A stretch of DNA of 64,000 bases from Cylindrotheca closterium (GCA_933822405.4 CAKOGP040002325.1:1-64000), one strand, 5' to 3'; shown: positions 41,286-52,800, counted from the stretch's first letter. Notes: generated from the sequence alone by a model not told the origin. Numbers and translations are program-made.

Positions 41286-42502
41286 GGGAGGCCAGAAACA
41301 CAATGTTATAAGAGCACAGTTCAGGTTCTGACATGAGCTACTTCATTATGCTATGGGCTACAGTTCTGGATTCGTTTATCAGGAGTACTTGGCTTCATAT
41401 CCCAAAATTTCACAGTTCCAAGCTCTAAACCAATTTGGATTGTTGATTCCAGGACAGCACCTAGTACCGCAAGTGTATGCTTATCATAGTTATGGATCCA
41501 AATACCTTGCAATGATTGGAACTTTTTCATCTTGCAAAAGACACATACTACCTCGTTTTTTGGTGTTCAACAAGAATGCTGGATGCAATAAGTCCCTAAA
41601 CAATTGAGACAAGGAGAGCAGAAAGATCCTGAAAGGAATAGGAGACATTGCCAGATCCCTGGCCAAGTATGCCTATGGAAGAAAGGTCAGTTCCAATATT
41701 GCCAAATCCATTCTCAAATATGTTTTCTACAAGATTTTTGAGCAGTACTATATCTGGGGGATTCCATCAACAATACTGCGGTTATTCACAAGGCTGTTGG
41801 CAACCAGGCGATGTCGAAAGAATGCCTTGACTTTCTATTCTCTTTGATGATGCTGTTCGTCGATCGCGGATGCAGTGTGCAGCTTAAGCACGTGCGAGGC
41901 TTCCTTGCCAACCTGGACGCAAATTCACTAATGGCGCCCGCTGCATGACGACAGCCGGTCGAAACCCAACCTTGTTCTTACTTCTAGAAGTAGCTTTCTA
42001 GCTATCTCCTAGTAAGGAGGACTCTTCGCATGTACCACAGTACACCAAGAGCCGCAATAATGTCAATATAGAACAATGAAGGAATAACTGAGTATTCTAA
42101 TTTTTCTTCGATGCAATATCTTCGTACAGGTTGCTACTTTCGATCGAACACTATTTTTTTAAAAAAAACCTTTTGCGAACAAATCTGAGAAACTCTCAGA
42201 TTTGAATTCCGATTTGGAAACGCTGCTGGAAATTGATGTTCCTTCACTCTATTACATTGAACATAGGCCGAAAACCACTACAGCACATATATAACGTCTG
42301 AATTGTACGCAACGACAAAAAATCCATTCCCCACTTTTTCTCCCCACTAACCATGTTTTCAAAATACCTGCACCAAATTGCACTCTAGTTAGCTGCCCAC
42401 AGAAATCATTTCACCTGAAGCAGGCAGGACCGACTGAACTGTGTTTTACAGAAACTGAAGCAAACATAACCAAAACAAGAGAGTTTGGAAAAACATTGAC
42501 AG

Positions 42503-43858
42503 ATGCCAGCCGAAATATCAGAGATGCCTGCTGTCGTCAGTACCAATTATGGCAATGGCAATGGCAATAATGCAGAAAAGGATGACTTCACAGAACGAAT
42601 CTTTCGGGAAGCTCATGAAACGGTTGAAAATGAACCCGAGTTGTGTTCTTTATTGAAACATACAGTCCTGGCACCCTGGGTCCAAACCTTTGAAGATGCC
42701 GTTGCCGCCACTGTTTGCTATCGGATGCTCTTGAAAGAACCCACGCCGACCATGGACGGTGTCTTTTGTCCACACGCTTTAAAAGGAATATTTCAAAAGG
42801 CTTTCAGAGACGATCAGAATTTAGAAATGGGTCAGTATTCCATCAAGGAAGCGGTTCGGAAGGATGCCCAGGCAGTCATTGATCGAGATCCTGCCTGTGA
42901 GACTCTATTGGAAGTGGTGCTATTCTACAAGGGTTTTTCGGCATTGGTCGTCCATCGAGTCGCTCATCAAAAATGGGTCGCTGCTTCCAAAGTAAAACGA
43001 AGCATGACGGCGCTTTTTCTTCAATCCCAGGCATCGGCCATTTTTGGATTGGACATTCATCCTGGCGCCTGTATCGGAGCTGGCATTTTGCTAGATCACG
43101 GCACAGGCATTGTCATTGGAGAAACTTGTCACTTGGGAGATGGATGTACGCTTTTGCATGGAGTTACTTTGGGTGGGAACGGCAAGGAAACTGGAGATCG
43201 ACATCCCAAGGTTGGACGCAATGTGTTGATTGGTGCAGGTGCCAGTGTCTTGGGAAATATCCAGATTGGCGATCGGGTCAAGATCGGGGCTGGAAGCATT
43301 GTACTGAGGCCGCTTCCTGCCGGAGCCACGGCGGTAGGAGCTCCCGCCAAGATTATTGGCAAGACTCTCGAGTCGAATCCGGCTGATACCATGGACGAAA
43401 GTCTGAAAAACGTCGGTCACTTTCATCAGTCTCCAAGTACCATTACATTGTCCACTGTGGCAACCTCCACTACTAAAAGTATGACCAGCTCCAGCAACAG
43501 CAACAGCAGTATAGCCGAAACCGTGGATGAGACGGTGGCCGAATCATCGAGTGAGAGTGATGACAATGATGATAGCTGTGTTTGTCCGTATCGGGACTAT
43601 GCTAAGTTTGCCATGAAAATTGCCAAGAAACTACCGGCTGGAACTTATGGAATTACCTTTTGTCAATTTGCCAAACTTTTGGAGAGCTCGAAATGTATCA
43701 AACATGAAATCGTAGCAGCCTTCTTTGCATTGGATCAGCGAAGTGTCGGCTACCTTAAGAAGACTGACATGACTCCAGATTTAGTGACCAAGGCATTGAT
43801 GGAATCGACGGCATTGGATTCCCAACAAATTGCCAAATTCCTACAAACAGTGCATTAG
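42503..43858 (+). CDS. Serine O-acetyltransferase with long C-terminal extension
   Basis: This enzyme acetylates L-serine with acetyl-CoA, the committing step of cysteine synthesis. It has 451 residues in a single exon. The N-terminal helical SATase domain (about 28-165) includes LLEVVLFYKGFSALVVHRVAH. The left-handed beta-helix (about 175-285) has DIHPGACIGAGILLDHGTG, GETC, GVTLGGNGKETGDRHPK and GAGASVLGNIQIG. Catalytic Asp184 and His199 and active-site His234 correspond to E. coli CysE Asp143, His158 and His193. Bacterial and plant enzymes end soon after with the C-terminal Ile peptide that docks into cysteine synthase. Here a Ser/Thr/Asp linker (about 305-360) and a ~90-residue helical domain follow, containing one EF-hand-like but degenerate loop at 411-422 (DQRSVGYLKKTD). 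No transit peptide is obvious. Confidence 0.93.
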   Translation: MPAEISEMPAVVSTNYGNGNGNNAEKDDFTERIFREAHETVENEPELCSLLKHTVLAPWVQTFEDAVAATVCYRMLLKEPTPTMDGVFCPHALKGIFQKAFRDDQNLEMGQYSIKEAVRKDAQAVIDRDPACETLLEVVLFYKGFSALVVHRVAHQKWVAASKVKRSMTALFLQSQASAIFGLDIHPGACIGAGILLDHGTGIVIGETCHLGDGCTLLHGVTLGGNGKETGDRHPKVGRNVLIGAGASVLGNIQIGDRVKIGAGSIVLRPLPAGATAVGAPAKIIGKTLESNPADTMDESLKNVGHFHQSPSTITLSTVATSTTKSMTSSSNSNSSIAETVDETVAESSSESDDNDDSCVCPYRDYAKFAMKIAKKLPAGTYGITFCQFAKLLESSKCIKHEIVAAFFALDQRSVGYLKKTDMTPDLVTKALMESTALDSQQIAKFLQTVH

Positions 43859-44347
43859 ATTAGAAGTGTAAGTATAGTCATTTGGATTGGATTGCATTGT
43901 AAAAAGCTTTGGAAGGCGAGAGGATGATGGTAGGTAGGGAGGGGGCTGGTGGTTTTTAGTCCTTTGTATGAGATTTATTACTATTGCAATTTCGAAATGG
44001 TGGTGTTGGTGTTTTCAACATAGATAGCCGTCCCACCCAACTGTACAGTAAAATAGACTATTGGTCAATAGGTATATTTATCTACAACCCTCAACGTTGC
44101 GAATAGGATTGAACTGAAATTACAGTAGTGCGGCGGGAGAAGAATCTCACTTCACAAGAGAAACTGAAGATAGGGGACCCGGAGAAGAAACACGAAGATC
44201 TATATATCGCGCAGAAATTCATTCCATGACCCTTTTTTGACACCCACTACTTCTTACCACTCACTGGTACGTCCTTAGATCGGCTGTCGTATCATCATCT
44301 CCATTCATCTCCGATACATAGCCCGATCCTACTAGCAGTCACACAAT
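43859..44347. other. Intergenic
   Basis: A 489-bp region between co-oriented genes, 3' flank of serine acetyltransferase and promoter of the RelA/SpoT-like gene. No gene or clear repeat is seen. Confidence 0.45.
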
Positions 44348-45607
44348 ATGTTTCATTCTGCCCCCTTCAGCGCCCTCAATCTTGGAGATCAAAAGCTAGC
44401 GTTCGCCTTGGATAACTTGGAACGAGAGACTGGCTTTCGTATCAAGGAGCTAGGACCCACATCAGCCTTCCTCAAGACGTTGCGTGCCTATTTGGATTGC
44501 CGCGACCTAATGGATGCCAAATACACCGAAGTGGATGAACTTCATTCGATTGCCAAACTGGAACTAAAAGAAGATTCAAATGGGATTCAGGTGGTGGACA
44601 ATGAATACAAGTCAGAGTTTCAACAGCAGACTGTGGATGGAGATCCAGTCATGTATGCCGAGGAACTCTATGCTGCAGCAGCGATTGTCGAGCCTATTTA
44701 CAAAGAGATGATCGAGGGCATTGTGAAGCAAGTCAAAGACTTTCTTCCAGAACAAAAAGATGACATGTATGTCGAATTTGCCCCATTGAAAGGGATGGAC
44801 CGCGCAACTGAAAAGGCAAAAGATGATTATGGGCGAAGACTCCCTGCGACAGGTGTCTCCTGGTTGTATGATATTGTTCGAGGAAGTATAAGCTGTGGCC
44901 ATTCGGAACAAATTACGAAATGCTTGGACCTGATTATGCAAGACCCTCGCATTTTCATTGTCAAGGCCAAGAATCGGTTTCAGAATCCGACCTTGACAGG
45001 ATACCGTGATTTCAATTTGGCCTTTCAAATTGAAGCACCACAAGGCTTCAAGCATATCTGTGAAATCCAAATCCATCATGCTGCTACCAAGGCATTGAGC
45101 AAGGAGCTCGATTCCCACAAGCACTATGAGTATTTCCGTACATTCTTTCAGGGAGACACCTCCGATTTGGAGACACACTTGGCCGATCTAAAGGCAATTG
45201 ATTCCGGGATGCGGACCCAAGGAGATATCTTTGGATCTGCTGGTGGAATGTTTGGGCAGAGCCAGGCTGATACACGGTTGGAGCGAATGGGTGAATTGTT
45301 CCTTCATCATGGGATCCAAGAATACTATTTTGCAGCACACGTCTACTTTCAGCTGTTGAGGCTTCGGATGGAAGGAGCGCGCAGGGGACAGCCCATGTAT
45401 CTAGTCGCAGATGCTTACCACAAGCTAGCGGTTGCAATCTCAAAAACCGGAAAAATCATTGAGGCCAGCAGAATATACAAGAAGGCTGAAGAAATCATAA
45501 ACGACCCAAAGAGTAGGGCTCCCATAAAAAATATGAGAATGTGGATGTCAAGTAACGGATTTCTCACGGTATGTCACCATCACTTCACCCCAGTTAAATT
45601 CTTTTGA
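44348..45607 (+). CDS. RelA/SpoT-like nucleotidyltransferase-fold protein with C-terminal helical repeat
   Basis: The protein has 419 residues as read. Residues about 140-255 form a RelA/SpoT-like domain: LKGMDRATEKAKDDY, SWLYDIVRGSISC (the IxDxxRxxI equivalent), IVKAKNRFQNPTLTGYRDFN (the NGYRS region) and HICEIQIHH (the EIQI strand). A helical, TPR-like C-terminus follows at about 305-400 (AAHVYFQLLRLRMEGARR, DAYHKLAVAISKTGKIIEASRIYKKAEEI). Whether it makes (p)ppGpp is unknown; eukaryotic proteins of this layout often lack that activity. No plastid presequence is seen, unlike plant RSH proteins. The last codons before 45607 probably read into an intron: GGATTTCTCACG is followed by GTATGT, and acceptors lie at 45589-45590 and near 45971, so the true C-terminus may differ slightly. 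Confidence 0.8.
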   Translation: MFHSAPFSALNLGDQKLAFALDNLERETGFRIKELGPTSAFLKTLRAYLDCRDLMDAKYTEVDELHSIAKLELKEDSNGIQVVDNEYKSEFQQQTVDGDPVMYAEELYAAAAIVEPIYKEMIEGIVKQVKDFLPEQKDDMYVEFAPLKGMDRATEKAKDDYGRRLPATGVSWLYDIVRGSISCGHSEQITKCLDLIMQDPRIFIVKAKNRFQNPTLTGYRDFNLAFQIEAPQGFKHICEIQIHHAATKALSKELDSHKHYEYFRTFFQGDTSDLETHLADLKAIDSGMRTQGDIFGSAGGMFGQSQADTRLERMGELFLHHGIQEYYFAAHVYFQLLRLRMEGARRGQPMYLVADAYHKLAVAISKTGKIIEASRIYKKAEEIINDPKSRAPIKNMRMWMSSNGFLTVCHHHFTPVKFF

Positions 45608-46561
45608 AAAAGGATATTAGCATAAAACATGAGAACCACGGTTGCAGAGTAGATGTCACGGAAGTAAAACCAGGAGAAACCAGAAGATATGCGACATAGG
45701 CAAAGACGAAGGTAGTACCTATGAAGAACGATTCCAATCAATAAAGTAAAGCAGCATCTAAAGCATCTTTCCTGCACTATAGCTATGCAGGACAGTACGG
45801 TATTGTAACGAGCCACGTAGTAAAATGCTGCTGCGACGTATTGGCTATTTATGGGATATGCCCAATGATGAAGCTCAGGCGATTTTTGGACACAGTATTG
45901 CGGCATCCAGGTAGCTCCTACTAATAACCTTACAGTATTGTTTCACTTTTTTGTATTCCTCTTCTTTCATAGAGTACTATGATGTCGTTGCAATAAGCGG
46001 ACATTCGTCGATAACCCCCATGGTTGTCCTTCTCGTTTCTACTGGAGAGGAGTTCTTGACGATAATGCTTGATACCTTGTTCTGATTGATGGTTCCAAGG
46101 CCTTTCGAATGAGTTGCACCAAGATAATGTAATAGCAGAACAGCAGACTGCTCTACTGCGGTATTCAGAACAAACGAAGAAGCAAATGTGGATGACTTGC
46201 GATCCACCGGTACTGTACAGGTAGGTCATAAAGACATATATAAAGACATATAATGCTCCCAGGACCCAGGACCCATTTTTGTTCATTTTATGTGATCCCT
46301 AAGTTCGACAGAAACGCGATTTTAAAAAAAGTGCCTCAGTCGCCATGTTTCAATATTTGTACTACGCGTGCGTCTTGTCAAAATTGAACGAAGAACATCA
46401 TTTGCACGATAAAAAAGCTTTAGATTTATGAGTTGGTCATTTCACTACAGGTCACAAATCTAGTATCAGAGGCGGTTGATGCGGGCAATTTCCACGGGTA
46501 CAATTTTCCAAAAATCTTCGTCGCACGCAACCATATCATCATCATACTTGTAGTGGTAGTC
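45608..46561. other. Intergenic
   Basis: About 950 bp without a supported gene. Minus-strand frames of 108-118 codons show no domain. It has GTAC motifs near 45795 and 46208-46225 and may include a last exon of the preceding gene (AGTACTATG after TTTCATAG at 45971). Confidence 0.4.
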
Positions 46562-48001
46562 ATGGAGTTCGAAGCAGAAACAGCACCTCCCTCATTGAGC
46601 TACAAGAGTCTAACAGATGGACAGGAAGCGCTTCTCGCACTGTTGCCAATCCCATCTGGTATACTAGGCATAATGGGAAGTTGGGTTGTCATTCAAATGG
46701 CATTTCGCATGCGAAAGGCTCAATCATGGTCTCCGTATCAAGCTTTGCTGACTGGAATGAATGTTTGCAGTATATTCTATACCATGACGAACATGACGGG
46801 ATCATTACTCTATCCGAAAGAGACGTCCACCAAAGTTTGGGCTTTTGGAAACGATGGTGAGTTTCAGATGAGAAAGGATGATTGACTGACTCGCCCGCGA
46901 CTGTTGGTAGCTTTTTGGAACTAACATGCTTCTCGCACCAAAACAGCAAGCTGCAAAGCTATAGGGGCTATGAATCAGTTTGGGACAGCCGTCATGCTGT
47001 ATCAAGCTATGCTGTGCTGGTACTTTGTGTTGATCATTCGGTTCGGTTTATCGGACCAAAAAATCATCCAAAGCTATGAAACTAAAATGCACATTGTGCC
47101 TGTCGGATGGGCATTGCTAACCTCATTTGCAGGTCTATTCTTGGACGTATATGGCGAGAGACAGGTATCACTTGGATGTTGGATCGATGAATGTCCTTTT
47201 GATGACGCTGGGGAAAGGATTCCTTGTGCCAAGTCAACCTTTTCGAACATCCTCGGCAGAGGATCTTATGTCTTCACTTTCTTCTTCCTGATTATCAGCA
47301 GCATTGTCAATTGGCGTCATGCACGGAAACAAATGAAGGACGCGGACGCGCATGCAAGCACTAACGACGACGCTGAAGAGGCTGCCGAGAGGAGTGAGAC
47401 CATCGTACGAGGAGACGACGGAGAAACTCAACTAGGAGAAGATTCCAAGAAAAGAAGAGAGGCAGCTAAACGAAAAAGAGATGAGCGGAATCTCAATCAC
47501 ATACGGGATCAGGCTATTCTTTTTGTAGGTGGCTTTCTGCTGTGCAATGTGGTGACCTATAGACTGAATTTCACGGTGGGAGATGTCCGGCGCATTGATC
47601 TTTATTCGGGAACGTCAGTTACATACGCAGAAGAGATGGAGTTGCCCTACAAGTACTATCCCTTACTTGTGCTACAGTCGCTTCTACTACCACTACAAGG
47701 CTTTGTGAACTGCCTTATTTACGTGAGGCCTCAATATATCAAAAGTCGGCGGCATTTCCCACAGGAGAGCAGATTATGGGCCTTTCGCCGAGCAGTGCAT
47801 GGCAAAGTCATTTTACCCGTCAGACCGGAAGCTGCACACGCTTCTATGCGGATAACCCGTAGGAGTAAGGTAGCACCGAAGTCGACTAGGATCATGTTCG
47901 ACGGTTCGAGACGAAGTGATGGAGGAACTGCTGAATTAGAAGACAATACAGGTAGTTTTGGAGACGACGAACCTCCTGCTGCTGAATTCGGGAGCCAATG
48001 A
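46562..48001 (+). CDS. Seven-transmembrane, GPCR-like protein
   Basis: The exons are 46562-46856 and 46947-48001; the 90-bp intron (46857-46946) starts GTGAGT and ends AAACAG, and splicing gives GNDASCKAIGAMNQF. The product is 449 residues. Seven hydrophobic helices are visible, at about 23-44, 58-78, 105-130, 145-165, 200-220, 280-300 and 327-350. TM7 ends LQGFVNCLIYVRPQY, like the class-A/cAMP-receptor-type NPxxIY region. The loop between helices 5 and 6 is long and highly charged (about 60 residues, KKRREAAKRKRDER), as for G-protein coupling. The extracellular loop has a CWIDECPFDDAGERIPC cysteine cluster. The C-terminal tail is Ser/Arg-rich with an acidic end. The ligand is unknown. The start is the ATG at 46562. 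Confidence 0.8.
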
Positions 48002-48260
48002 GTGAGTCTCAAGAGTAACATCACAGTTTTCTGGGGAGTCATTCCAAACGTTCCTCCTTGTCTTTTGCTGAACTTCCCCATACCTAGCCACAAAGCTCCA
48101 ATGTCCTTCTGCAGTAGCCTACCAGGTTCAAGTAGACAATGGACTCCTTCGACTACAAGTCATTCAAATTCAAAATTCGTCAAAATGACCATAACATCAT
48201 CATCAACAACATTATTGTCATCGTCATCAGCATCGTTGTATCGACAGATCTGAAGTGAAA

Positions 48261-49739
48261 ATGATGCGGGCAAGGCCACACGTTCCTTCTGCAGAGGAAA
48301 AGGAACTAAGAAAAGTAGCCGAATCTCAGCCGTTTCCAAGGCGCCGGAAGGCAGCGAATCGTAGTGGAAAAAATGGTATTTCTGCCACGTCCATTATATT
48401 TGGTGGTCTGGTATTGCTGATTCTGCTTCTCCTTTGGATATCATCCTTTTCCAATGTGATTATGCATAACAATGAATTATTTCAGTCTGATAAAGCAGCT
48501 AATGAAATCCATGTCCCCAACAGTCCAGCAGAGCTTGCACAAAGTCACAAACAAATTCAGCAGAAACATTTAGAGGCACCATCCATTGACTCGATTGTGG
48601 AATCGCTGATGGGACTTGCCGACATGCCATTTTCTGAGTTGCAACATGTACTCGAAGGGGGAGAAGATGCTGAAGCGGAACTCCGACAAAAGAACCCATT
48701 TCACCTGGACGAATTGCAAGAAGGCAAATGTCCGTGGGCTGAAGGAACTCAGCTATCCTGGCTTCCTCCTCAGAAATCACTAGAAGCACCACACCTGTAT
48801 CAAAAAGAGTTGCAAGCAAAACAATTGAGGAAAAAGAATACTGGTGGCCCTATTGCAGCTGTCTACTATGAGCATTTGAGCAAGGCAGGAGGGACGTCCT
48901 TTTGCAAATTGGCCCAAGCAAACATGGCACGACGACTTGTCCCCAACTATTATTGCATGCCTTCGAAACCAAACGAACCAGATGCCCGTGTTGGTGCTTG
49001 GCCAATTGACGAGCTGAAAGAGTATTTTCAAACAACGACTAATCGTCTCGTGTCTAATGAATGGGAGCCCTTCAATCTCAAGTACATGGACGAGTTTGAA
49101 TTTGACCCAAATTTGCAATTGGTCTTTGTTACATCATTGCGGCATCCAATCAACCGTCTCATGTCTGCTCACAAGTTTTGGGGGATCCTGCACAATCCAG
49201 CAGAGAAGAAGCCTACCATTGAACAATGGATTACACGATACGCTCAAAGGGCCAAGCACTGGACGATTATGAATCCCGATTTTACTGCCAACGTCGGACG
49301 CTTTGACTTTGCCACCTGGAAGTTCTCCGGAGGAACCTTGCCCATGCCAGAGTCCAACCTACATGCGGAAAGATACTTGAAATCACCGACTCCTGATCCA
49401 GCACTCTTGCAAGCAAAGGAGGATTGGAAAGAACCATTCGAGACAGCGATACGGACTCTGTCGAAGTTTGATTTGGTCATTATCATGGAAGAGTTATCCA
49501 AGCATCCACAACCCGTCACCAAGATTCTGGGGTGGAAGGACTTTTCCCAAGCCCATGTAGTGCCATCCGGAAAGGTAATGAATAACAAGGCATCCAGTGA
49601 ACTGGATTCTCACGAATATGACCTACTGTGGCAAGCGAATGCTCTAGACATGATACTGTACTACTGGTCAATGGCCGTTTACCTGACAAGATTGCATTGT
49701 GCAGATTTGCTTCCAGCCGACGATACAGCCATAATATAG
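48261..49739 (+). CDS. Golgi-type carbohydrate sulfotransferase-like protein
   Basis: This is a type II membrane protein of 492 residues in a single exon, starting at ATG 48261 (a GTG two codons upstream is not used). A basic cytosolic tail precedes one transmembrane anchor (about 44-63) and a predicted stem to about 195. The PAPS-binding 5'-phosphosulfate loop is seen in HLSKAGGTSFCKL (about 206-217) and the 3'-phosphate-binding element in TSLRHPINRLMSAHKF (about 291-306). These match the sulfotransferase-2/heparan-sulfate-O-sulfotransferase class. It probably sulfates polysaccharide or glycoprotein glycans in the Golgi; the acceptor is unknown. It lies 259 bp downstream of, and co-oriented with, the GPCR-like gene. 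Confidence 0.83.
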   Translation: MMRARPHVPSAEEKELRKVAESQPFPRRRKAANRSGKNGISATSIIFGGLVLLILLLLWISSFSNVIMHNNELFQSDKAANEIHVPNSPAELAQSHKQIQQKHLEAPSIDSIVESLMGLADMPFSELQHVLEGGEDAEAELRQKNPFHLDELQEGKCPWAEGTQLSWLPPQKSLEAPHLYQKELQAKQLRKKNTGGPIAAVYYEHLSKAGGTSFCKLAQANMARRLVPNYYCMPSKPNEPDARVGAWPIDELKEYFQTTTNRLVSNEWEPFNLKYMDEFEFDPNLQLVFVTSLRHPINRLMSAHKFWGILHNPAEKKPTIEQWITRYAQRAKHWTIMNPDFTANVGRFDFATWKFSGGTLPMPESNLHAERYLKSPTPDPALLQAKEDWKEPFETAIRTLSKFDLVIIMEELSKHPQPVTKILGWKDFSQAHVVPSGKVMNNKASSELDSHEYDLLWQANALDMILYYWSMAVYLTRLHCADLLPADDTAII

Positions 49740-49877
49740 ATACTGTACGTGTACTGTATTGTTTCTTCTAAATTTGAAAGTTCTAATAAGTTACAAACTT
49801 TACACAGTCTATGGCCCTATTGCCTACAGGAAAGTGTAGTATCTCGTACTCTTTGTATCAGGTACACTCTTGCTTCC

Positions 49878-52800
49878 CTAGAGAGTTGGATAATCGTGAA
49901 GACAATCCAAGAAATCCCCGTAGCCAGAGGAACTAGCCCAGCTAGGAGAGGATTCAATCATGGTACCTTCTCCAGCTTCGTTGAAGGACACAATCAATTG
50001 CCATGGTTGACCACTGCTGGCCATATCTTGGACAAAGGAACACCATACGTCCTTGCTCACGCGAGGTTTCTTGGGCGTAGGCTTGTCAGCTCTCCAGAAT
50101 CCAGGCCCAATAGTGAATGAAACACCTTCGTATTCAAGAGTGCCATCACCGATACCGTACTGATGCCAATGGTCCGGCTGAACTGGACATTCTCGATAGT
50201 TACCAAAGAGTTTGGTAATGACATACCACTCTCCATTGCTAGCCTCCATCCAGCGTCGGACGACTTCGCACTGAGCTTCATTCCAAATAAAGATGACAGG
50301 CTTTCCATCAACGTGTGCCCAGGCAGGATGCCAAGCAAACCATTTCTTCAAGTATTCCAAGTCTTCACGGAGTTGAGCCGGGGAAGGGTCAAGTGCCATT
50401 TCATCTTCGTAGTAAATGGTCCACTTCAAATCCAGACCTCTCTCAATGGTGCGATCCATGCGAAGCAACAGTCTAGCTCGTTCCAAGTTGGTATCAATTC
50501 CCCACCAACTGGCAATACTGACATCAATTTTGGCATAGTCCAAAGAATCCAAATGGTTTTCCACAACAAAAGGATCGCTCGAACTGTAGTACCCAATGCT
50601 AGGCTCGTAGTGTGCAAGCTGTCCATTCACCGTCCATGTTTGTGGATACCACTGTTTTTGAATAAGAAAAGAATGGCATCATGTGAGAACAAGTTTGTCA
50701 AGTTCCAAAGACGATGCCTTATTCAAAAAGATGAAAACGTACCGGATAGTAAAAGATTCCGCGAGCTGGATAGGCGACACCGCTGTTGGGAGGGCCATTG
50801 TAGATTCCTCGAGGTTCTCCAGCAAGCCATACAACTGCACCATGAATGGCAGAAACAATCGACATTTGACCACCATCGTCAAGAGTAAACGATGCCCCAC
50901 GATTATCGTACGTTCTGCTGACCCATCGAGCACCACCACCTTGCGACCGCAAGATCATGTTGCCATCACTTTGCATGAACAAACGGTAGCCATCACTAGT
51001 GCCTGATTCAAAGAGGGTTCGAGATTGGCGATCTTGCATTACAAAATTGCCACCATTGGTAATTCCAACCTTGTAAGCTCCGGATGGAGACGACACAAAC
51101 TCTCCTCGCTCAAGTCGTTGTCCCGTGCTCAAGACCGTGACAGCACCAAAGTCAGATGGAGGCAAAACCGTAGGCTGTCTGACATTCACTGGTGCCTTGG
51201 TTGGGGGTCTGGTGGGAGGTCTTGTTGGTGGACGGGTGGGTGGCCTGGTTGGTCCCGGTGATGGACCTGGAGTTGGTGGCCTGGTCGGTGGTGGTGTGGG
51301 TGGTGGTGGAGGTGGTGGCACTCCTACAGGCATGGAGGTCATTGCTCGTATTGACATCCAATCAACGTTTGGACCAGTGCTTGCTACTGCCATGAGCATA
51401 ATTCCGTGATCTCCGGCAGATAGATAGACTTGTTTGGATTCGACATCCCAATCGTCCCAGGAACTGGTAGCAGGAATGGTAAACTCATCGGCAAAGTCCC
51501 CATCAACCATTAGATCCAATGAGCGAGAATTCTTGGAAGAATATCGAATGGTAATCTCATAGTAGGTAGAAATCGGAGCCGTGATGGACCACAGCAAATA
51601 GGAACCCGTTCCCAAAAAGTCAGCATATCCATTGTTGTCTTCGTAGTTGTCTTGATCGAATACAATTTCAACGTCGCTAGCTTTGGCATCTTCTGGCTGG
51701 TATTTGCTAAATCCAAAAGCAGTGGGTCTTGGTGTTGGATTCTTGGTCGGCATCCTGGTAGGACTTCTGGTGGGAGGCCTTGTTGGTGGCGGAGTAGGTT
51801 GGCGAGTCGGACCTGGTGTGGGTCCAGGAGTCGGTTGCGGTGTGGTGGGTGGAAGCGTAGTCTTGGGACGTAGCGACATCCAATCAAGATTGGGACCAGT
51901 CGATTGGTCAGCAAGTATCATAATCGTATGGCTTCCAGCACTCAAGTACAATTCTTTCGACTCGATGGCCCAATTGTCCCACGAGTTGGTCTTGGAAAAG
52001 GCAAATTCATCAATTTCTTGGCCATCGACCACCAAAAATGCAGGCCTTGCAACTCGGGCAGAGTATCGGCACTCGACTTCATAGGTGGCAGACACTGGTG
52101 CTTGAACCGTCCATTTCAAGTAGGAACCATTCCCAAGGTAGTCGGCAAATCCATTGTTATCTTCGTACCCATCATTGTTGTCTTGAATGACAACGGCATT
52201 GGATTCTGCATCTTCTGGCTGATAAAACACAGTACTCAGTGTGGCAGTGGGTGCGTTCACCACCACGGTGGGACTCGCCACCGGTGGATCAGTCAGAGGG
52301 ATTTCCATAATCTCGGATGCAATCACTTCAATGTAATCAATGTTTGGACCAGTGCTTGACGAAGCCAAAAGTCGAATGGTATGGGTTCCTTGCGTCATGA
52401 ATACTTCGGCATCTTCGGTAAACCAATTGCTCCAACCACCCGTGCCAGCAATAGCAAGACCATCGACCTTTTGACCATCGACAATGACATCCAATGGACG
52501 AGAGTTTCCGCTGGCATAGCGAGTAGTAATCATGTAGGTACCAGAGGCTGGAACGTCCACAGTCCATTCGACATAGGCCCCTTGTCCGGAAAAGTCTGCG
52601 TATCCATCGCCTTGAAATCCATCGTGGCGGCTCAGGATTTTGACCTTGTTGAATCGGGCATCTTCGGCTTCGTAAATCTGATTATTACTGTTCGAGTTGC
52701 TTGGAGGAGGTACACCAGTAGTATCATTGGACAATTCCAACATCATTCGATCGACATTCGGGCCCTTGCTTTCGGATGCAAGCAACTTGAGTTGTCGAGT

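Larger units (their letters stand above)
39423..42502. other. Gene-poor 3.1-kb interval with repeats
   Basis: No supported gene. The frames found (39564-39908, 41353-41607 and others) lack domains. Notable content: a perfect 23-bp tandem duplication at 40911-40957, a palindromic TGCGTCAA array at 41149-41285, and GTAC motifs at 40803-40832. The right end holds the presumed promoter of serine acetyltransferase. The segment may be a decayed mobile-element island. Confidence 0.5.

Noticed and set aside
41353..41607. 84-codon plus-strand frame next to the TGCGTCAA array
   Set aside because: Tempting as a transposon gene, but no motif is recognisable and stops follow in all frames.
45930..46286. 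118-codon minus-strand frame with a hydrophobic start
   Set aside because: No domain, and it overlaps a probable 3' exon or UTR of the RelA/SpoT-like gene on the other strand.
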